DNA of 64,000 nucleotides from DASSFZ01 sp035292585 (GCA_035292585.1 DATDPU010000061.1:1-64000); one strand, 5' to 3'. Shown: positions 44,246 to 52,810, counted from the stretch's first letter. Notes: a model not told the origin generated them from the sequence alone. A program made the numbers and translations.

Positions 44246-46270
44246 ATGATTTATGACCTGGAGGCTTTCCAGCGGGGATCGCTGTCTGCCGAGGCGGTGG
44301 GCTATAAGGCGTTGAATCTTGCCCGGCTCAGCCTGGCGGGAGGGGTCGTGCCGCGCTTTATCTGCGTCGGCACACAGGCATTCGACCAGGCGCTGGCTAC
44401 GGAACAAGGTCGCGAGGTTCAGGAGTTCCTTAACTCGTATTTGCTTAACAAGGTCGGCCTGTACCTCAATCTGGAGGCGATGCGTGAGGCGATCCTGGGG
44501 CTGCATCTGGCCGCGATAACGCTCTCGCTCTTGGGGGAGAAGCTGCGCCTCAACGGCATGTCCGGCCCGTTCGCGGTGCGGTCGTCGGCGCGCTTCGAGG
44601 ACCGCGCCCAGCACAGTGGGGCTGGCGCGTATGAGACCAGCCTGAATGTGCCCGAGGCTTCGCTGCCCGATGCGATCCTGCGCTGCTGGGCCTCCCTGTA
44701 CAGCCCGCGCGCCTTTCTGCAGATGCCGCAGGGCGAAGCGCTGGCGAGCGATCTCAAGATGGCCGTCATCATTCAGGAGATGGTCGCCGCCGAGGTGAGC
44801 GGTGTGCTGTTCACCGCCAACCCCGTCGCGTCGAGCCGCATGGAGATGGTCATCGAGGCCGGCCGGGGTCTGGGCGATCAGCTCGTCTCCGGCGAAGCGG
44901 CCGTGGCCCGCTACTACTATAACCGCGTCCAGGATCAGGTCCACACCGAACCGAGCCTCGACGCGGTGCTGTCCGAGGCGCAGGTGCGGCAGCTGGCCTC
45001 CCTGGGCGCCGAGGTCGAGCGCATCTTGGGTGGGCCGCAGGACATCGAATGGGCCATGACGGATGGCCGGGTACACCTCTTGCAGAGCCGGCCCATCACC
45101 ACGCTTTCCAGCGAGCGCCTGGAGGCGATGAAGCTCTTCGCCTTCCATGAGCTCAACGACGAACTGGCCGAGCACTTGGGACAACTGCGCGTCAACTACT
45201 CTCGCTGGCAAAGGAAGAAGATTCACCTGTACCGGGCCTGCCAGCGCCGGGGCGTACCGAACTGCGGCTGGTGGTTTGTCCGCTACACGGCACCACTGCT
45301 CGGTCTTGAGCGCCTGGCGCAACTGCAAGAGCAGATCGTGGCCCCCTTCCTGTTTCTCGCCGTCAACGAGCATATCATCGATATCCATATCCCCGTCCAT
45401 GACCTGGCGGACACGCTGTTGCGGCTGGCCGATCTTCACGGCGACCGCCCTTTGACCGTCAGCCTGCGCGAGTCGCTCCCCAACGACGTGTCGATCCTGG
45501 CTAACCTCACTGAGGACGGGAACGTCTACCTGGAGTACATCCCTGGGGCGCTGAAAGGCATCAACTCCGGAATGCTGATCCCGTCGACGCTGCTGGTCAC
45601 GCCCACCGGCCAGATCCTCCAGCACCAGCGCTTTGCCAACGACTTCTATTACCGGTTCGACCTTGAGCGCCTTGATTTTGTGCCCTGCTACGCGTGGGAA
45701 ACCCCGGCGCTCTCGACCGAAGACTTGCTCATCGTGGCGCGTGGCACGCTGGCCTTGACCGAGGCGTTTGAGCAACGTGTGGTGGTGGAGTGGTGGAAGT
45801 GGGGGAGCGTGCTTAAGGTGAGCGATGCTTCACTTCCGAAGAGCCGCAGTCTCCCGGCGGAGGCCAGGCCCCAGCGCTACACCGTAATCTCGCCGGGCGC
45901 GCTCGAAGGTCGGGTCCTGAATGTCGATTACGGGGACCTGGAGTCGCTGGCTTATCTGAGTCACGGTCGCGGCATCAGCGTTCTCGATTACAAGGACGGG
46001 ATGAACTCCCTTCGCCTACTCCAGCAGGCGCGCCAGCGGATCCGGTCATGGAAGGCGCAGGGCGACAAGGTGCTCCTGTATCTTCCACGACCTTACCTCA
46101 TCTTTGCCCCGTTGAGCGAGGAGGTCGACGGTTTCCTTTTCCAGCAAGCCTCACTCTTATGCCACCTGAGCATCATCTTGCGCGAGAAGGGGATACCGGC
46201 CCTCTCTTTCCAGGGAGAGAGCCGGTCCTTCGAGGACGGCGAGTGGTTCCGATGCGAGGCCGGCGACTGA
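44246..46270 (+). CDS. PEP-synthase/rifampicin-phosphotransferase-like protein
   Basis: A 674-aa protein with an N-terminal PEP/pyruvate-binding ATP-grasp domain (GYKALNLARL; FAVRSSARFEDRAQHSGAGAYET; VIIQEMVAAEVSGVLFTANP; IEWAMTDGRVHLLQSRPI), a 250-residue middle region, and a C-terminal swivelling His domain whose phospho-histidine lies in LLCHLSIILREKGIPAL. The PEP-binding TIM barrel of true PEP synthase is absent. This ATP-grasp / variable / His layout is that of rifampicin phosphotransferase, which transfers the beta-phosphate of ATP to a hydroxyl. The middle region is not recognisable, so the acceptor is unknown; a cluster product or intermediate is the natural guess. The Thr/Ser before His is replaced by Cys. 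Confidence 0.85.
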   Translation: MIYDLEAFQRGSLSAEAVGYKALNLARLSLAGGVVPRFICVGTQAFDQALATEQGREVQEFLNSYLLNKVGLYLNLEAMREAILGLHLAAITLSLLGEKLRLNGMSGPFAVRSSARFEDRAQHSGAGAYETSLNVPEASLPDAILRCWASLYSPRAFLQMPQGEALASDLKMAVIIQEMVAAEVSGVLFTANPVASSRMEMVIEAGRGLGDQLVSGEAAVARYYYNRVQDQVHTEPSLDAVLSEAQVRQLASLGAEVERILGGPQDIEWAMTDGRVHLLQSRPITTLSSERLEAMKLFAFHELNDELAEHLGQLRVNYSRWQRKKIHLYRACQRRGVPNCGWWFVRYTAPLLGLERLAQLQEQIVAPFLFLAVNEHIIDIHIPVHDLADTLLRLADLHGDRPLTVSLRESLPNDVSILANLTEDGNVYLEYIPGALKGINSGMLIPSTLLVTPTGQILQHQRFANDFYYRFDLERLDFVPCYAWETPALSTEDLLIVARGTLALTEAFEQRVVVEWWKWGSVLKVSDASLPKSRSLPAEARPQRYTVISPGALEGRVLNVDYGDLESLAYLSHGRGISVLDYKDGMNSLRLLQQARQRIRSWKAQGDKVLLYLPRPYLIFAPLSEEVDGFLFQQASLLCHLSIILREKGIPALSFQGESRSFEDGEWFRCEAGD

Positions 46271-46279
46271 CCCACCGGC

Positions 46280-46299
46280 GACCGGGCCGAGGCCCGGTC
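46280..46299 (+). promoter_or_regulatory. Intercistronic GC hairpin
   Basis: GACCGGGCC and GGCCCGGTC pair perfectly around GA between the phosphotransferase and B12-radical SAM genes. There is no T-run, so it is more likely an mRNA-stability or attenuating hairpin than a terminator. Confidence 0.45.
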
Positions 46300-46324
46300 G
46301 GGGCAGACAAGAAAGCGGTGACCG

Positions 46325-47959
46325 ATGCGGATCAAATTAGTCAACGCCATTTTCGACAAAGTCCGGATGTCGGAACCGATTGGCCTGTGCTACCTGGCCG
46401 CGGTGTTGCGCCAGCATCATCTCCCGGTGGAGCTCATCGACCCGCGCATCCGGCCGTATTCCGTCGCCGAGACGGTGGACGTGTTGGGGCGCGCCCCGTT
46501 TGACGTCCTGGGGATATCTACCTTCTCCTTTCAAAAGCAGCAGCTTTACGACATGATTGCCCTTGTGCGGTCGCGCGGGTTCCAGGGCAAGATCGTGGTC
46601 GGCGGGCTAGGCCCAACGCTCTGCGGGGAGCAGTATTTCCGGGAGTGCCCGGAGATCGATTTGATCGTGAATGGCGAGGGCGAGTTGACCTTCCTCGAGC
46701 TCGTACAAGCCTTTCAAAGGGAGTTGCGGGGCGAGGCTGCCTCCGGTGCGTGGAAGGCTATCTCCGGCATCAGCTACCTCGACGAGACTGGCAGCCTGGT
46801 CACCACGGCGCCCAGGCCCAGGCTTCGCGACCTCGATACGCTGCCGTTCATGGCCCGGGATATTCTCGAGCAGAACATCGCCAAGTACGGGGTGGACATG
46901 GTGTTCGCGGCCATCCTGGGTGGCCGGGGCTGCCAATATAACTGCTCCTACTGCTGGATCGCAGCGGCGTTGAACCGGCAGGGCGGCACCCGCTACCGCC
47001 AGCGGTCGGTGGCCCGCATCGTGGACGAGATCGAGGCGATCTACACGACCTATGGCGTTCGCCGCTACTCCTTCGAGGATGACAACTTCATCGTCCCCGG
47101 AAGACGCGGCCTGGAGCGCGCCCAGGAGTTCCGCGACCAGGTCAAGCGCCGGGGCTTGAAGATCGAGTTTTTCTTCCAGACTCGACCCGATACCATCCGC
47201 CGCGAGGTCATGGAGGCGTACAAGGAGGCCGGCCTGGCCAAGCTGTTCATCGGGATTGAGGCGATCACCGAGGCGGACACCGAGCTGTACAACAAGCGGC
47301 ATTCGCCGCTGCGCATCGAGCGGGCGCTGGCCGTGCTGCGCGAGCTCGGCTATGAACCCGATGTCGGCCGGGAGAACCAGGGCCGGGTACGCTTCGGCTA
47401 CATCACCTTCCACCCGCTCACTACCGTGAACACCGTCCGGGCCTCGCTGAATTTCTTCCGAAAGTACAACTTGACCCCGAAGCGTTTCGTCAAAGAGATG
47501 TACCTCTTCGAAGGGGACATGGACATCAAGCGGGCCTTCGAATCCAGCGGGTTGATCTCCAGCGATGGCACGCACTACTCCTTCAAAGACCCCCGGGTCG
47601 CCATCGTGTATGACCACCTCATGCCCTTCACCCAGGCGGTCTTCCAGGTGCGGGAAGAAATCCGAAGCGTGGAGAAGCATACCTTCCGCAAGCAAGTGCC
47701 CAAAGACGCGATTGGCGATCTGGTGCAATTCCGCGTCGCGCTCGACCGAATGATCTTCGATTTCAGCGACTCGCTGCTGAAGATTGTCGACGCCGAGCCG
47801 CACGATCTGCCGGAGATGCGCGCCCGAGCCAGGGCGGCCCTGGACGCGGAGCAGGCGCAGCTGAGCGCCTATTTGGAAGCGAACGCCGTGAAGGAGAGGT
47901 TGTATGACGCCGAGCGCAAGTATCAGGTGCGCAAGGATATGTTCGACCTTTATTGGTGA
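46325..47959 (+). CDS. B12-binding-type radical SAM protein
   Basis: A 544-aa class B-like radical SAM protein. The first 120 residues form a Rossmann-like cobalamin-binding domain (IKLVNAIFDKVRMSEPIGLCYLAAVL; VVGGLGPTLCGEQYF; IDLIVNGEGELTFLELV), followed by the radical SAM barrel with CQYNCSYC (Cys203, 207, 210) and typical YSFEDDNFIVPGRRG and IEAITEADTELYNKRH segments. The last 130 residues are helical and charged (YDAERKYQVRKDMFDLYW). Members methylate unactivated carbon or phosphorus or do ring rearrangements, many in natural-product pathways. No DxHxxG motif is seen, as usual in this class. The stop abuts the ATG of the phosphorylase gene, so translation is coupled. Confidence 0.93.
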   Translation: MRIKLVNAIFDKVRMSEPIGLCYLAAVLRQHHLPVELIDPRIRPYSVAETVDVLGRAPFDVLGISTFSFQKQQLYDMIALVRSRGFQGKIVVGGLGPTLCGEQYFRECPEIDLIVNGEGELTFLELVQAFQRELRGEAASGAWKAISGISYLDETGSLVTTAPRPRLRDLDTLPFMARDILEQNIAKYGVDMVFAAILGGRGCQYNCSYCWIAAALNRQGGTRYRQRSVARIVDEIEAIYTTYGVRRYSFEDDNFIVPGRRGLERAQEFRDQVKRRGLKIEFFFQTRPDTIRREVMEAYKEAGLAKLFIGIEAITEADTELYNKRHSPLRIERALAVLRELGYEPDVGRENQGRVRFGYITFHPLTTVNTVRASLNFFRKYNLTPKRFVKEMYLFEGDMDIKRAFESSGLISSDGTHYSFKDPRVAIVYDHLMPFTQAVFQVREEIRSVEKHTFRKQVPKDAIGDLVQFRVALDRMIFDFSDSLLKIVDAEPHDLPEMRARARAALDAEQAQLSAYLEANAVKERLYDAERKYQVRKDMFDLYW

Positions 47960-48817
47960 ATGGGCCGAGTGATGATCGCACTGATCTCCGAGAGCCGGAA
48001 CACCTTCGTCACGCACCCCGAGCGCTTTGGCGGTATCCACTTGGATGAGCGCGAAGCGCCAACACCCTTTGGCCCCATTCGCTATCTGGAAGTCGAACCC
48101 TCGGACGGGCCGCGCTTCCTCTACTTTGCCGAGGGCGGGACCTCGGCAACGCTGGGCGTCATCGAGGCTCCGCTGGCGATCTTTCACCTGCTCCAGGCGC
48201 AGGCCATTCAACGGGTGGTCATGATCGGCAAGGTGGGCGGCGTCAACCCTGTGTTGACCGTCGGCGATCTGCTGGCGCCGGATGATTACTTCGACTTCAC
48301 GGTTCACCGCAAGCGCAGCTACTGGCAGGCCCTGGACCCGAGCCTATCGCTGCATTACGTGATGGAGCGGCCATTCTGCGACCGGCTTGGCGCCTCCAAT
48401 CTGCGCGCCGTGCACGAGGTCAAAGAAATGTTCCCGAGTCTCGTCGGGAACGTCTTCGAGCGCGGGCGATATTTCTGCACCGAAGGCCCGGCGTTTGAGA
48501 GCGGCGCTGAGATCGCTGCCTTCCGCCTGCTGGGCGCCGACGTCGTCGGGCATTCGCTCCTCCCCAGCGTCTACTACGCGCGGGAACTGGGGATGTGCAT
48601 GAGCGCGATTTGCCTCATCTCGAACCAGGCGCAGGCCTATGGCGCCGCGGCGTCTCAACAGCCATTTCCGCATTCGGAGCTGGCCGATCGCCTGCTCTCG
48701 CACCTCTTTTTATCGGCGGCCAAGTGGGGCGGCGGCGCGTGGGAGTGTGCGTGCAACCGCGATCCGGGTTTGTGGCTCCGGAAACCGGTGAGAAGGGGCC
48801 AGACTGCGCATGACTAG
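47960..48817 (+). CDS. Nucleoside phosphorylase homologue (MTAP/PNP family)
   Basis: A 285-aa protein of the trimeric purine nucleoside phosphorylase family. The diagnostic segments are VVMIGKVGGVNPVLTVGDLLAPDDYFDFT, YFCTEGPAFESGAEIAAFRLLGADVVGHSLLPSVYYARELGMCMSAI. In MTAP the equivalent is GPRFET...GADVVGMT..PE; here Gly-His-Ser replaces Gly-Met-Thr, so the ribose or 5'-group pocket differs. The C-terminus (CACNRDPGLWLRKP) overlaps the next gene by 8 bases. Lying between a B12-radical SAM enzyme and a deaminase, it may cleave 5'-deoxyadenosine, methylthioadenosine or the deaminated products. Alternatively it acts on a nucleoside-type pathway intermediate. Confidence 0.85.
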   Translation: MGRVMIALISESRNTFVTHPERFGGIHLDEREAPTPFGPIRYLEVEPSDGPRFLYFAEGGTSATLGVIEAPLAIFHLLQAQAIQRVVMIGKVGGVNPVLTVGDLLAPDDYFDFTVHRKRSYWQALDPSLSLHYVMERPFCDRLGASNLRAVHEVKEMFPSLVGNVFERGRYFCTEGPAFESGAEIAAFRLLGADVVGHSLLPSVYYARELGMCMSAICLISNQAQAYGAAASQQPFPHSELADRLLSHLFLSAAKWGGGAWECACNRDPGLWLRKPVRRGQTAHD

Positions 48818-50093
48818 ACTGCTCCTGAAAGATGGCCTGTTTTTCACCCAGAACGCGCGGCGCGAAGTCCTCCGCGGAAATATGCTGATCGAGGCGGGTA
48901 CGATCACCGCTCTGGGCGAGGTGAGCGATGACATGGCGCAGGTCATCGCGCTCCAGGGGAAAGTCGTGCTGCCCGCGCTCATCAACACCCATCTCCATCT
49001 CGGCGAGACGATTTTCCGGGGCCGGGCGGATGGTGAGGACCTCTTCGGATACCTTGACCTCAGCCACAACACCTATCTCCGCCGCATGTGGAACGAGCGG
49101 CGTCACGAGATTCATTCGCTCTCGGCCAAAGTAGCCCTGATCGAGTCGATCCGCCATGGGGTCGGCACGGTCGCCGTATCAAGGGGCTGGAACGAGGTGG
49201 AAGCGCTCGGTCTGAACGGGTTCTGCGGCTACCCCGTGATTAAGATCAAAAAGCTGGAGGATTTCTACCGGGCCTTCTGCGAAGGCAAAGGTCTGGATCG
49301 CAGCCGGGACAGTCGCCGTGTGCGCACGGCCCTCTTCGTCCAGAGCTTGATGAGTGTGGACACCGAGGCGCTGAACCGAATCCACACTGAAATCCAGGCG
49401 GATCCTTCCCTGCTGCTTTTCATCCATGTAGCCGAGACGCGCCAGGAGATCCACTGGGCCTGGAACACTTTTGCCGGCACGCCCATAAACGTCCTCGACG
49501 CCTTCGGGCTGTTAGGCCCCAACACGGTGTGTATTCATTGCAATCACCTCGAAGAGCGCGATGTGGCGTTGTTGCGCGACACGGGCGCGAAAGTCGTGTG
49601 CTGTCCCACGGCGAACTTGAAGTTGAAGACCGGCATCCCGCCCATCGGTCAGCTGCTGGCGGCGGGGATCCCGTTGGCGCTGGCGACCGATGGCCTGGCC
49701 ACCAATAACTCGGCCAGCCTGCTCGAGGTGGCGAAGATCGGCGGACTCATCGCCGATAAGCCCAAGGTGTCGCCACAGGATCTGCTGGACATGATCACCC
49801 GCAACCCGGCCCGCGTCCTGGGCCTGGCCGATGTAAAGGGAAGCCTGGAGGTGGGCAAAGCGGCCGACGTGGCGGTCTTCGACTTTTATCCGACTGGCCT
49901 CACCCCGCCCGAGAACCTGGTCAGCCACCTCATCTACAACTCGGCCGGCGCGCGCTGCGATACCTTGCTGATCGACGGCCAGCCGATCATGCAGGCCGGA
50001 GAAATCCTGACGATTGATGAGGCCAAGGTCGCGGCGGCCTTCGCCAGCCTGCACCGCGAACTCGAAGCGGAGTCTAGTAGTCAGTCCATCTGA
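48810..50093 (+). CDS. MTA/SAH/5'-deoxyadenosine deaminase-type amidohydrolase
   Basis: A 427-aa amidohydrolase-superfamily enzyme. Metal ligands are His61/His63 in NTHLHLGE, the His of LFIHVAET, the His of VCIHCNHLEE and the Asp in LATDGLATNN. The composite (N-terminal beta-sandwich MTRLLLKDGLFFTQN, TIM barrel, C-terminal GSLEVGKAADVAVFDF) matches the MTA/SAH deaminase and DadD group, which deaminate adenine in 5'-modified adenosines. GTRGTV-type residues around AVSRGWNEV are atypical. It overlaps the phosphorylase gene by 8 bases. The last six codons and the stop are contributed by a family B repeat beginning at 50074, so the original C-terminus has been lost or altered. Confidence 0.88.
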   Translation: MTRLLLKDGLFFTQNARREVLRGNMLIEAGTITALGEVSDDMAQVIALQGKVVLPALINTHLHLGETIFRGRADGEDLFGYLDLSHNTYLRRMWNERRHEIHSLSAKVALIESIRHGVGTVAVSRGWNEVEALGLNGFCGYPVIKIKKLEDFYRAFCEGKGLDRSRDSRRVRTALFVQSLMSVDTEALNRIHTEIQADPSLLLFIHVAETRQEIHWAWNTFAGTPINVLDAFGLLGPNTVCIHCNHLEERDVALLRDTGAKVVCCPTANLKLKTGIPPIGQLLAAGIPLALATDGLATNNSASLLEVAKIGGLIADKPKVSPQDLLDMITRNPARVLGLADVKGSLEVGKAADVAVFDFYPTGLTPPENLVSHLIYNSAGARCDTLLIDGQPIMQAGEILTIDEAKVAAAFASLHRELEAESSSQSI

Positions 50094-50278
50094 AATGGAT
50101 AGGCCGTAGCATAGCTCCCTGCTTGCGCCCCCTGGCGGGGTCGTGGGCGGTGGACGGGCACAAGGCCCTATGCTACAACGACGCCCGCCCAGCCGTCACC
50201 GGGCCGGCGATGGTCGTGGGCGGTGGACGGGCACAAGGCCCTATGCTACCCATCAAAATCAAGTGGACTGACCACTAG
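50074..50278. repeat. MITE-like element, family B, complete copy
   Basis: The ends CTAGTAGTCAGTCCAT (50074-50089) and ATGGACTGACCACTAG-like AGTGGACTGACCACTAG (to 50278) are 16-base inverted repeats with one or two mismatches. Inside are two direct copies of a unit beginning TCGTGGGCGGTGGACGGGCA and ending CCCTATGCTA. The left end overlaps the 3' end of the amidohydrolase gene. No transposase is encoded, so it is non-autonomous. Confidence 0.8.
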
Positions 50279-50320
50279 TCTACTCTCAGACGGGTTGGCA
50301 GAGAAGAAAGGAAGGACAAC

Positions 50321-51700
50321 ATGATGGATGGAAACCACATCCCGCTAGCCTTAGGACGAATCAAACGGGTCAACGGCAGGTTCTTGCTGACCGGCTCTTT
50401 GGGCCATTCGACCTATCTCACGGAACATGAGGCCCGGTTGGTCGACGCCATGGAAGGGTTTAGGTCTGTAGCGGAACTTGCCCAACAGCACGCGGCCCAG
50501 CTCGAGACGGTCGCAAGCCTGGCGGACCGTCTGACGCAGCAGGGCCTCGCGACCGAGCTCTCGGATTGGAACAAACTGCGCTGGTGCCCCACCTGTCGCG
50601 GCTACCTGGTGACCGAGGCTTGCGCCTGTCCCCACTGCAACGCACAGACCGACTCGATCCCTTTGAGCGCGCCTTGCGACATCTGGATTCTGTTGGGCGA
50701 GGACTTCCGTTTTATTCAGGAAAGCCTGCGCCAAGTCTTTCAGCGGGAACTGCCGGATGAGGCTCTGCTGCTGGGGAATTGGGGGCTTGTGGATAACCGG
50801 AGCTTCTGGGAGATCGTTTACCAGGGCAAGAAGATCCTGACCGTGCACTTCGACGGCGAGCGGCGCAGCGACTGGCGGTACATCCCTACGGAGGATCTGG
50901 CGCGAGTGGATTTCGAGCGACCGGCCGCCTCGTTGCAAGGCCAGATTGAATACCTGATCGATCTCAACGCGCAGCGCCTGCGCGACGTAGAGCAACGCTC
51001 GATGGCGCTCATCGATGAGACGCACGACCTGTTCCCTTCGCTGCCGCTGATCTATTTCAGCGGCGGGAAGGAGAGCATCGTGATGGCCGAGATGTTTCGC
51101 CAGCTGAAGATCGAGTGCAACCTGCTGCTCGTGCTGGCGGGCATGGATCAACCCGACGACGTGGCCTTCTTCAAGGAAGCGCTGGCGCCGTACCTGGAGG
51201 CCGTCCCATTCTTTCACCTTCACATCCACGCGCAGGAACCGGAGCTGTTCTTCACCCTGGCAAGCCAGAAAGGGGCTCTCAGCGCCAAGGATCCGTGGTG
51301 TCGGAAGGACATCAAGATGCCCCTGAAACATCGCGCCACACGGGCCCTCTACGGGGACGCTTACTTTGTCGCCTATGAAGGCAGCCGAAAGTACGAGACG
51401 AATTACCGCCGCCGCTTCGGGACTGTGAACTTCCCTGCGAATTATCCCAACCAGATCTGGGTCCACCCCAATGCACACTGGACCGGGCTTGATCTGTGGT
51501 TGTACATCTTCAAAAACCACTTGAAGGTCAGCCCGGTCTATTTCAAGGGTTTCCAAAAGACCACCTGCTGGTGTTGTCCCCTGGTCCAGCCTTTCCATCT
51601 GGAGTGCTCCAAGCAGGCGTATCCTGAACTCTGGTCGCAGCTTGGGGCGCTGGACCTGGTCGGGTTTGGCGACCGCGACAGCCCGTACATTCCTTACTGA
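50321..51700 (+). CDS. PqqD-like / zinc-ribbon / PP-loop ATPase (PAPS-reductase-like) protein
   Basis: A 459-aa three-part protein. Residues 8-80 look like a PqqD-like winged helix (YLTEHEARLVDAMEGFRSVAELAQQHAA...LTQQGLATEL), the fold that serves as a RiPP recognition element. A zinc ribbon follows (CPTC at 89-92 and CPHC at 103-106). From about 240 it is a PP-loop/PAPS-reductase domain with the ATP-pyrophosphatase motif FSGGKES (246-252), DPWCRKDIKMPL, AYEGSRKYETN and a C-terminal CWCC. PP-loop enzymes activate a carbonyl by adenylation or transfer sulfur (for example thiolation). I know of no named protein with this exact domain order. An ATG doublet starts at 50321, with GGAAGG upstream. 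Function is inferred only. Confidence 0.85.
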   Translation: MMDGNHIPLALGRIKRVNGRFLLTGSLGHSTYLTEHEARLVDAMEGFRSVAELAQQHAAQLETVASLADRLTQQGLATELSDWNKLRWCPTCRGYLVTEACACPHCNAQTDSIPLSAPCDIWILLGEDFRFIQESLRQVFQRELPDEALLLGNWGLVDNRSFWEIVYQGKKILTVHFDGERRSDWRYIPTEDLARVDFERPAASLQGQIEYLIDLNAQRLRDVEQRSMALIDETHDLFPSLPLIYFSGGKESIVMAEMFRQLKIECNLLLVLAGMDQPDDVAFFKEALAPYLEAVPFFHLHIHAQEPELFFTLASQKGALSAKDPWCRKDIKMPLKHRATRALYGDAYFVAYEGSRKYETNYRRRFGTVNFPANYPNQIWVHPNAHWTGLDLWLYIFKNHLKVSPVYFKGFQKTTCWCCPLVQPFHLECSKQAYPELWSQLGALDLVGFGDRDSPYIPY

Positions 51701-51734
51701 GCTCGAGCGGCGCGCTCACTCTTCGCCCGCTTCA

Positions 51735-51753
51735 GGCCAAGCGCAGCTTGGCC
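51735..51753 (+). promoter_or_regulatory. Intercistronic hairpin
   Basis: GGCCAAG (51735-51741) and CTTGGCC (51747-51753) form a perfect stem around CGCAG between the PP-loop and radical SAM genes. No T-run follows. AAGGAG at 51780-51785 is the RBS of the next gene. Confidence 0.4.
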
Positions 51754-51793
51754 GTCGGTCGGCGCAACGCTCGGAGGGCAAGGAGTTTCACAG

Positions 51794-52810
51794 ATGCAAT
51801 TCCGACATAGCGTGTGTTGCTTCAGCTCCGGTTCGGATCCTCAACACAAGCTGGTCTTGTTGGAGGTCACTAACCGGTGCAACTTCCGCTGCTCCTACTG
51901 TCATGTGGACTTCGACCTGCATCAAGATTCCCTGTTGGGCGAGCGCAGGCTGGCCGAAGTCTTGGAGGAACTGAGCGCGCTGCGGTTCTCAGCGCTTATC
52001 TTGTCTGGCGGGGAACCTCTGCTCTACCCTCACCTTGAAGCTGTCCTGCAGCGCGCTACCGCGTTAGGGTTCGGCGTTGATTTGTGCACGAATGGAATGC
52101 TCCTCACCGAAAGCCGGGTGACGTGGCTGCGCAAGTACCTCAGTCGGATCACAGTGACGCTGGACACCTTCGCGGAAGAAACCTTCGATCGCATGAAAGG
52201 TGTTCGCCACGCCTTCCGGAAATGCATCGCGGGCCTCGAGCGGTTGCTGGCCTCGGGCTTCGCCGTCAACGTGACGATCGTCCCCACGGCGCTCAACGCC
52301 CATCAACTGGCGCATACGGTGCAGTACCTCTACACGCTTGGCGTGAAATCGATAGCCGTCTTGAAGCTGTATGAAGGCGCTAAGAGCCGGGCCGTCGCCC
52401 CAGGCCAGGGGAGCGGCCCAGAGCTTGAACGGCGTATCCTGAGCGCCATCGACCCGTTCGACGACCAGGCGCTGCGAATCAGCGCCAAGGGGTTCTTCCT
52501 GCAGGGACCAGACATCGGGGAGTGCCGCGCCGGTGAGAGCGTCTTCGGCATCGATGCGAAGGGGTTCCTCCTGCCCTGCATTCTCCTGCGCCAGGAACGC
52601 CCGGAGTGGGATCTGAAGCGGCGACGTGTCTCCGAGGCGCTGGAGAGCATGGCCGCGTTCGTCGCTGAGAAGCGGCGCCTGGCGTGCCCTGGGTGCGAAC
52701 ACGATGCCAGCTGCCGGAAGGGTTGTCTAGGCTCCGGGTACATTCAGTCGGGCACACTGGAGCCGGACGTGCGCTGCCCATTGCCGGGCGGGGAGGAGCT
52801 GCTTTCATGA
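51794..52810 (+). CDS. Radical SAM/SPASM protein
   Basis: A 338-aa radical SAM enzyme with CNFRCSYC (Cys29, 33, 36) within LLEVTNRCNFRCSYCHVDF, the SAM-binding GGEP (LILSGGEPLLYPHL), and a C-terminal SPASM-like cysteine set (GECRAG, PCILL, CPGCEHDASCRKGCLGSG, RCPL). This is the fold of peptide-maturing enzymes (anSME, PqqE, MftC), although other substrates exist. The stop overlaps the ATG of the methyltransferase gene (ATGA). It lies directly after the PqqD-like PP-loop gene, which strengthens the idea of a peptide or carrier-bound substrate. Confidence 0.93.
   Translation: MQFRHSVCCFSSGSDPQHKLVLLEVTNRCNFRCSYCHVDFDLHQDSLLGERRLAEVLEELSALRFSALILSGGEPLLYPHLEAVLQRATALGFGVDLCTNGMLLTESRVTWLRKYLSRITVTLDTFAEETFDRMKGVRHAFRKCIAGLERLLASGFAVNVTIVPTALNAHQLAHTVQYLYTLGVKSIAVLKLYEGAKSRAVAPGQGSGPELERRILSAIDPFDDQALRISAKGFFLQGPDIGECRAGESVFGIDAKGFLLPCILLRQERPEWDLKRRRVSEALESMAAFVAEKRRLACPGCEHDASCRKGCLGSGYIQSGTLEPDVRCPLPGGEELLS

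Noticed and set aside
44180..45775. 531-codon open frame on the minus strand
   Set aside because: It is the antisense shadow of the phosphotransferase gene; composition is His/Gln/Arg-rich with no recognisable domain, as usual for high-GC antisense frames.
46607..48307. 566-codon open frame on the minus strand
   Set aside because: Antisense shadow of the B12-radical SAM and phosphorylase genes, no domain content.
47960..50093. Futalosine (menaquinone) pathway: nucleosidase plus aminofutalosine deaminase beside radical SAM genes
   Set aside because: The radical SAM proteins here are SPASM- and B12-type, not MqnE/MqnC-like, and MqnA/MqnD homologues are absent, so the resemblance is only at superfamily level.
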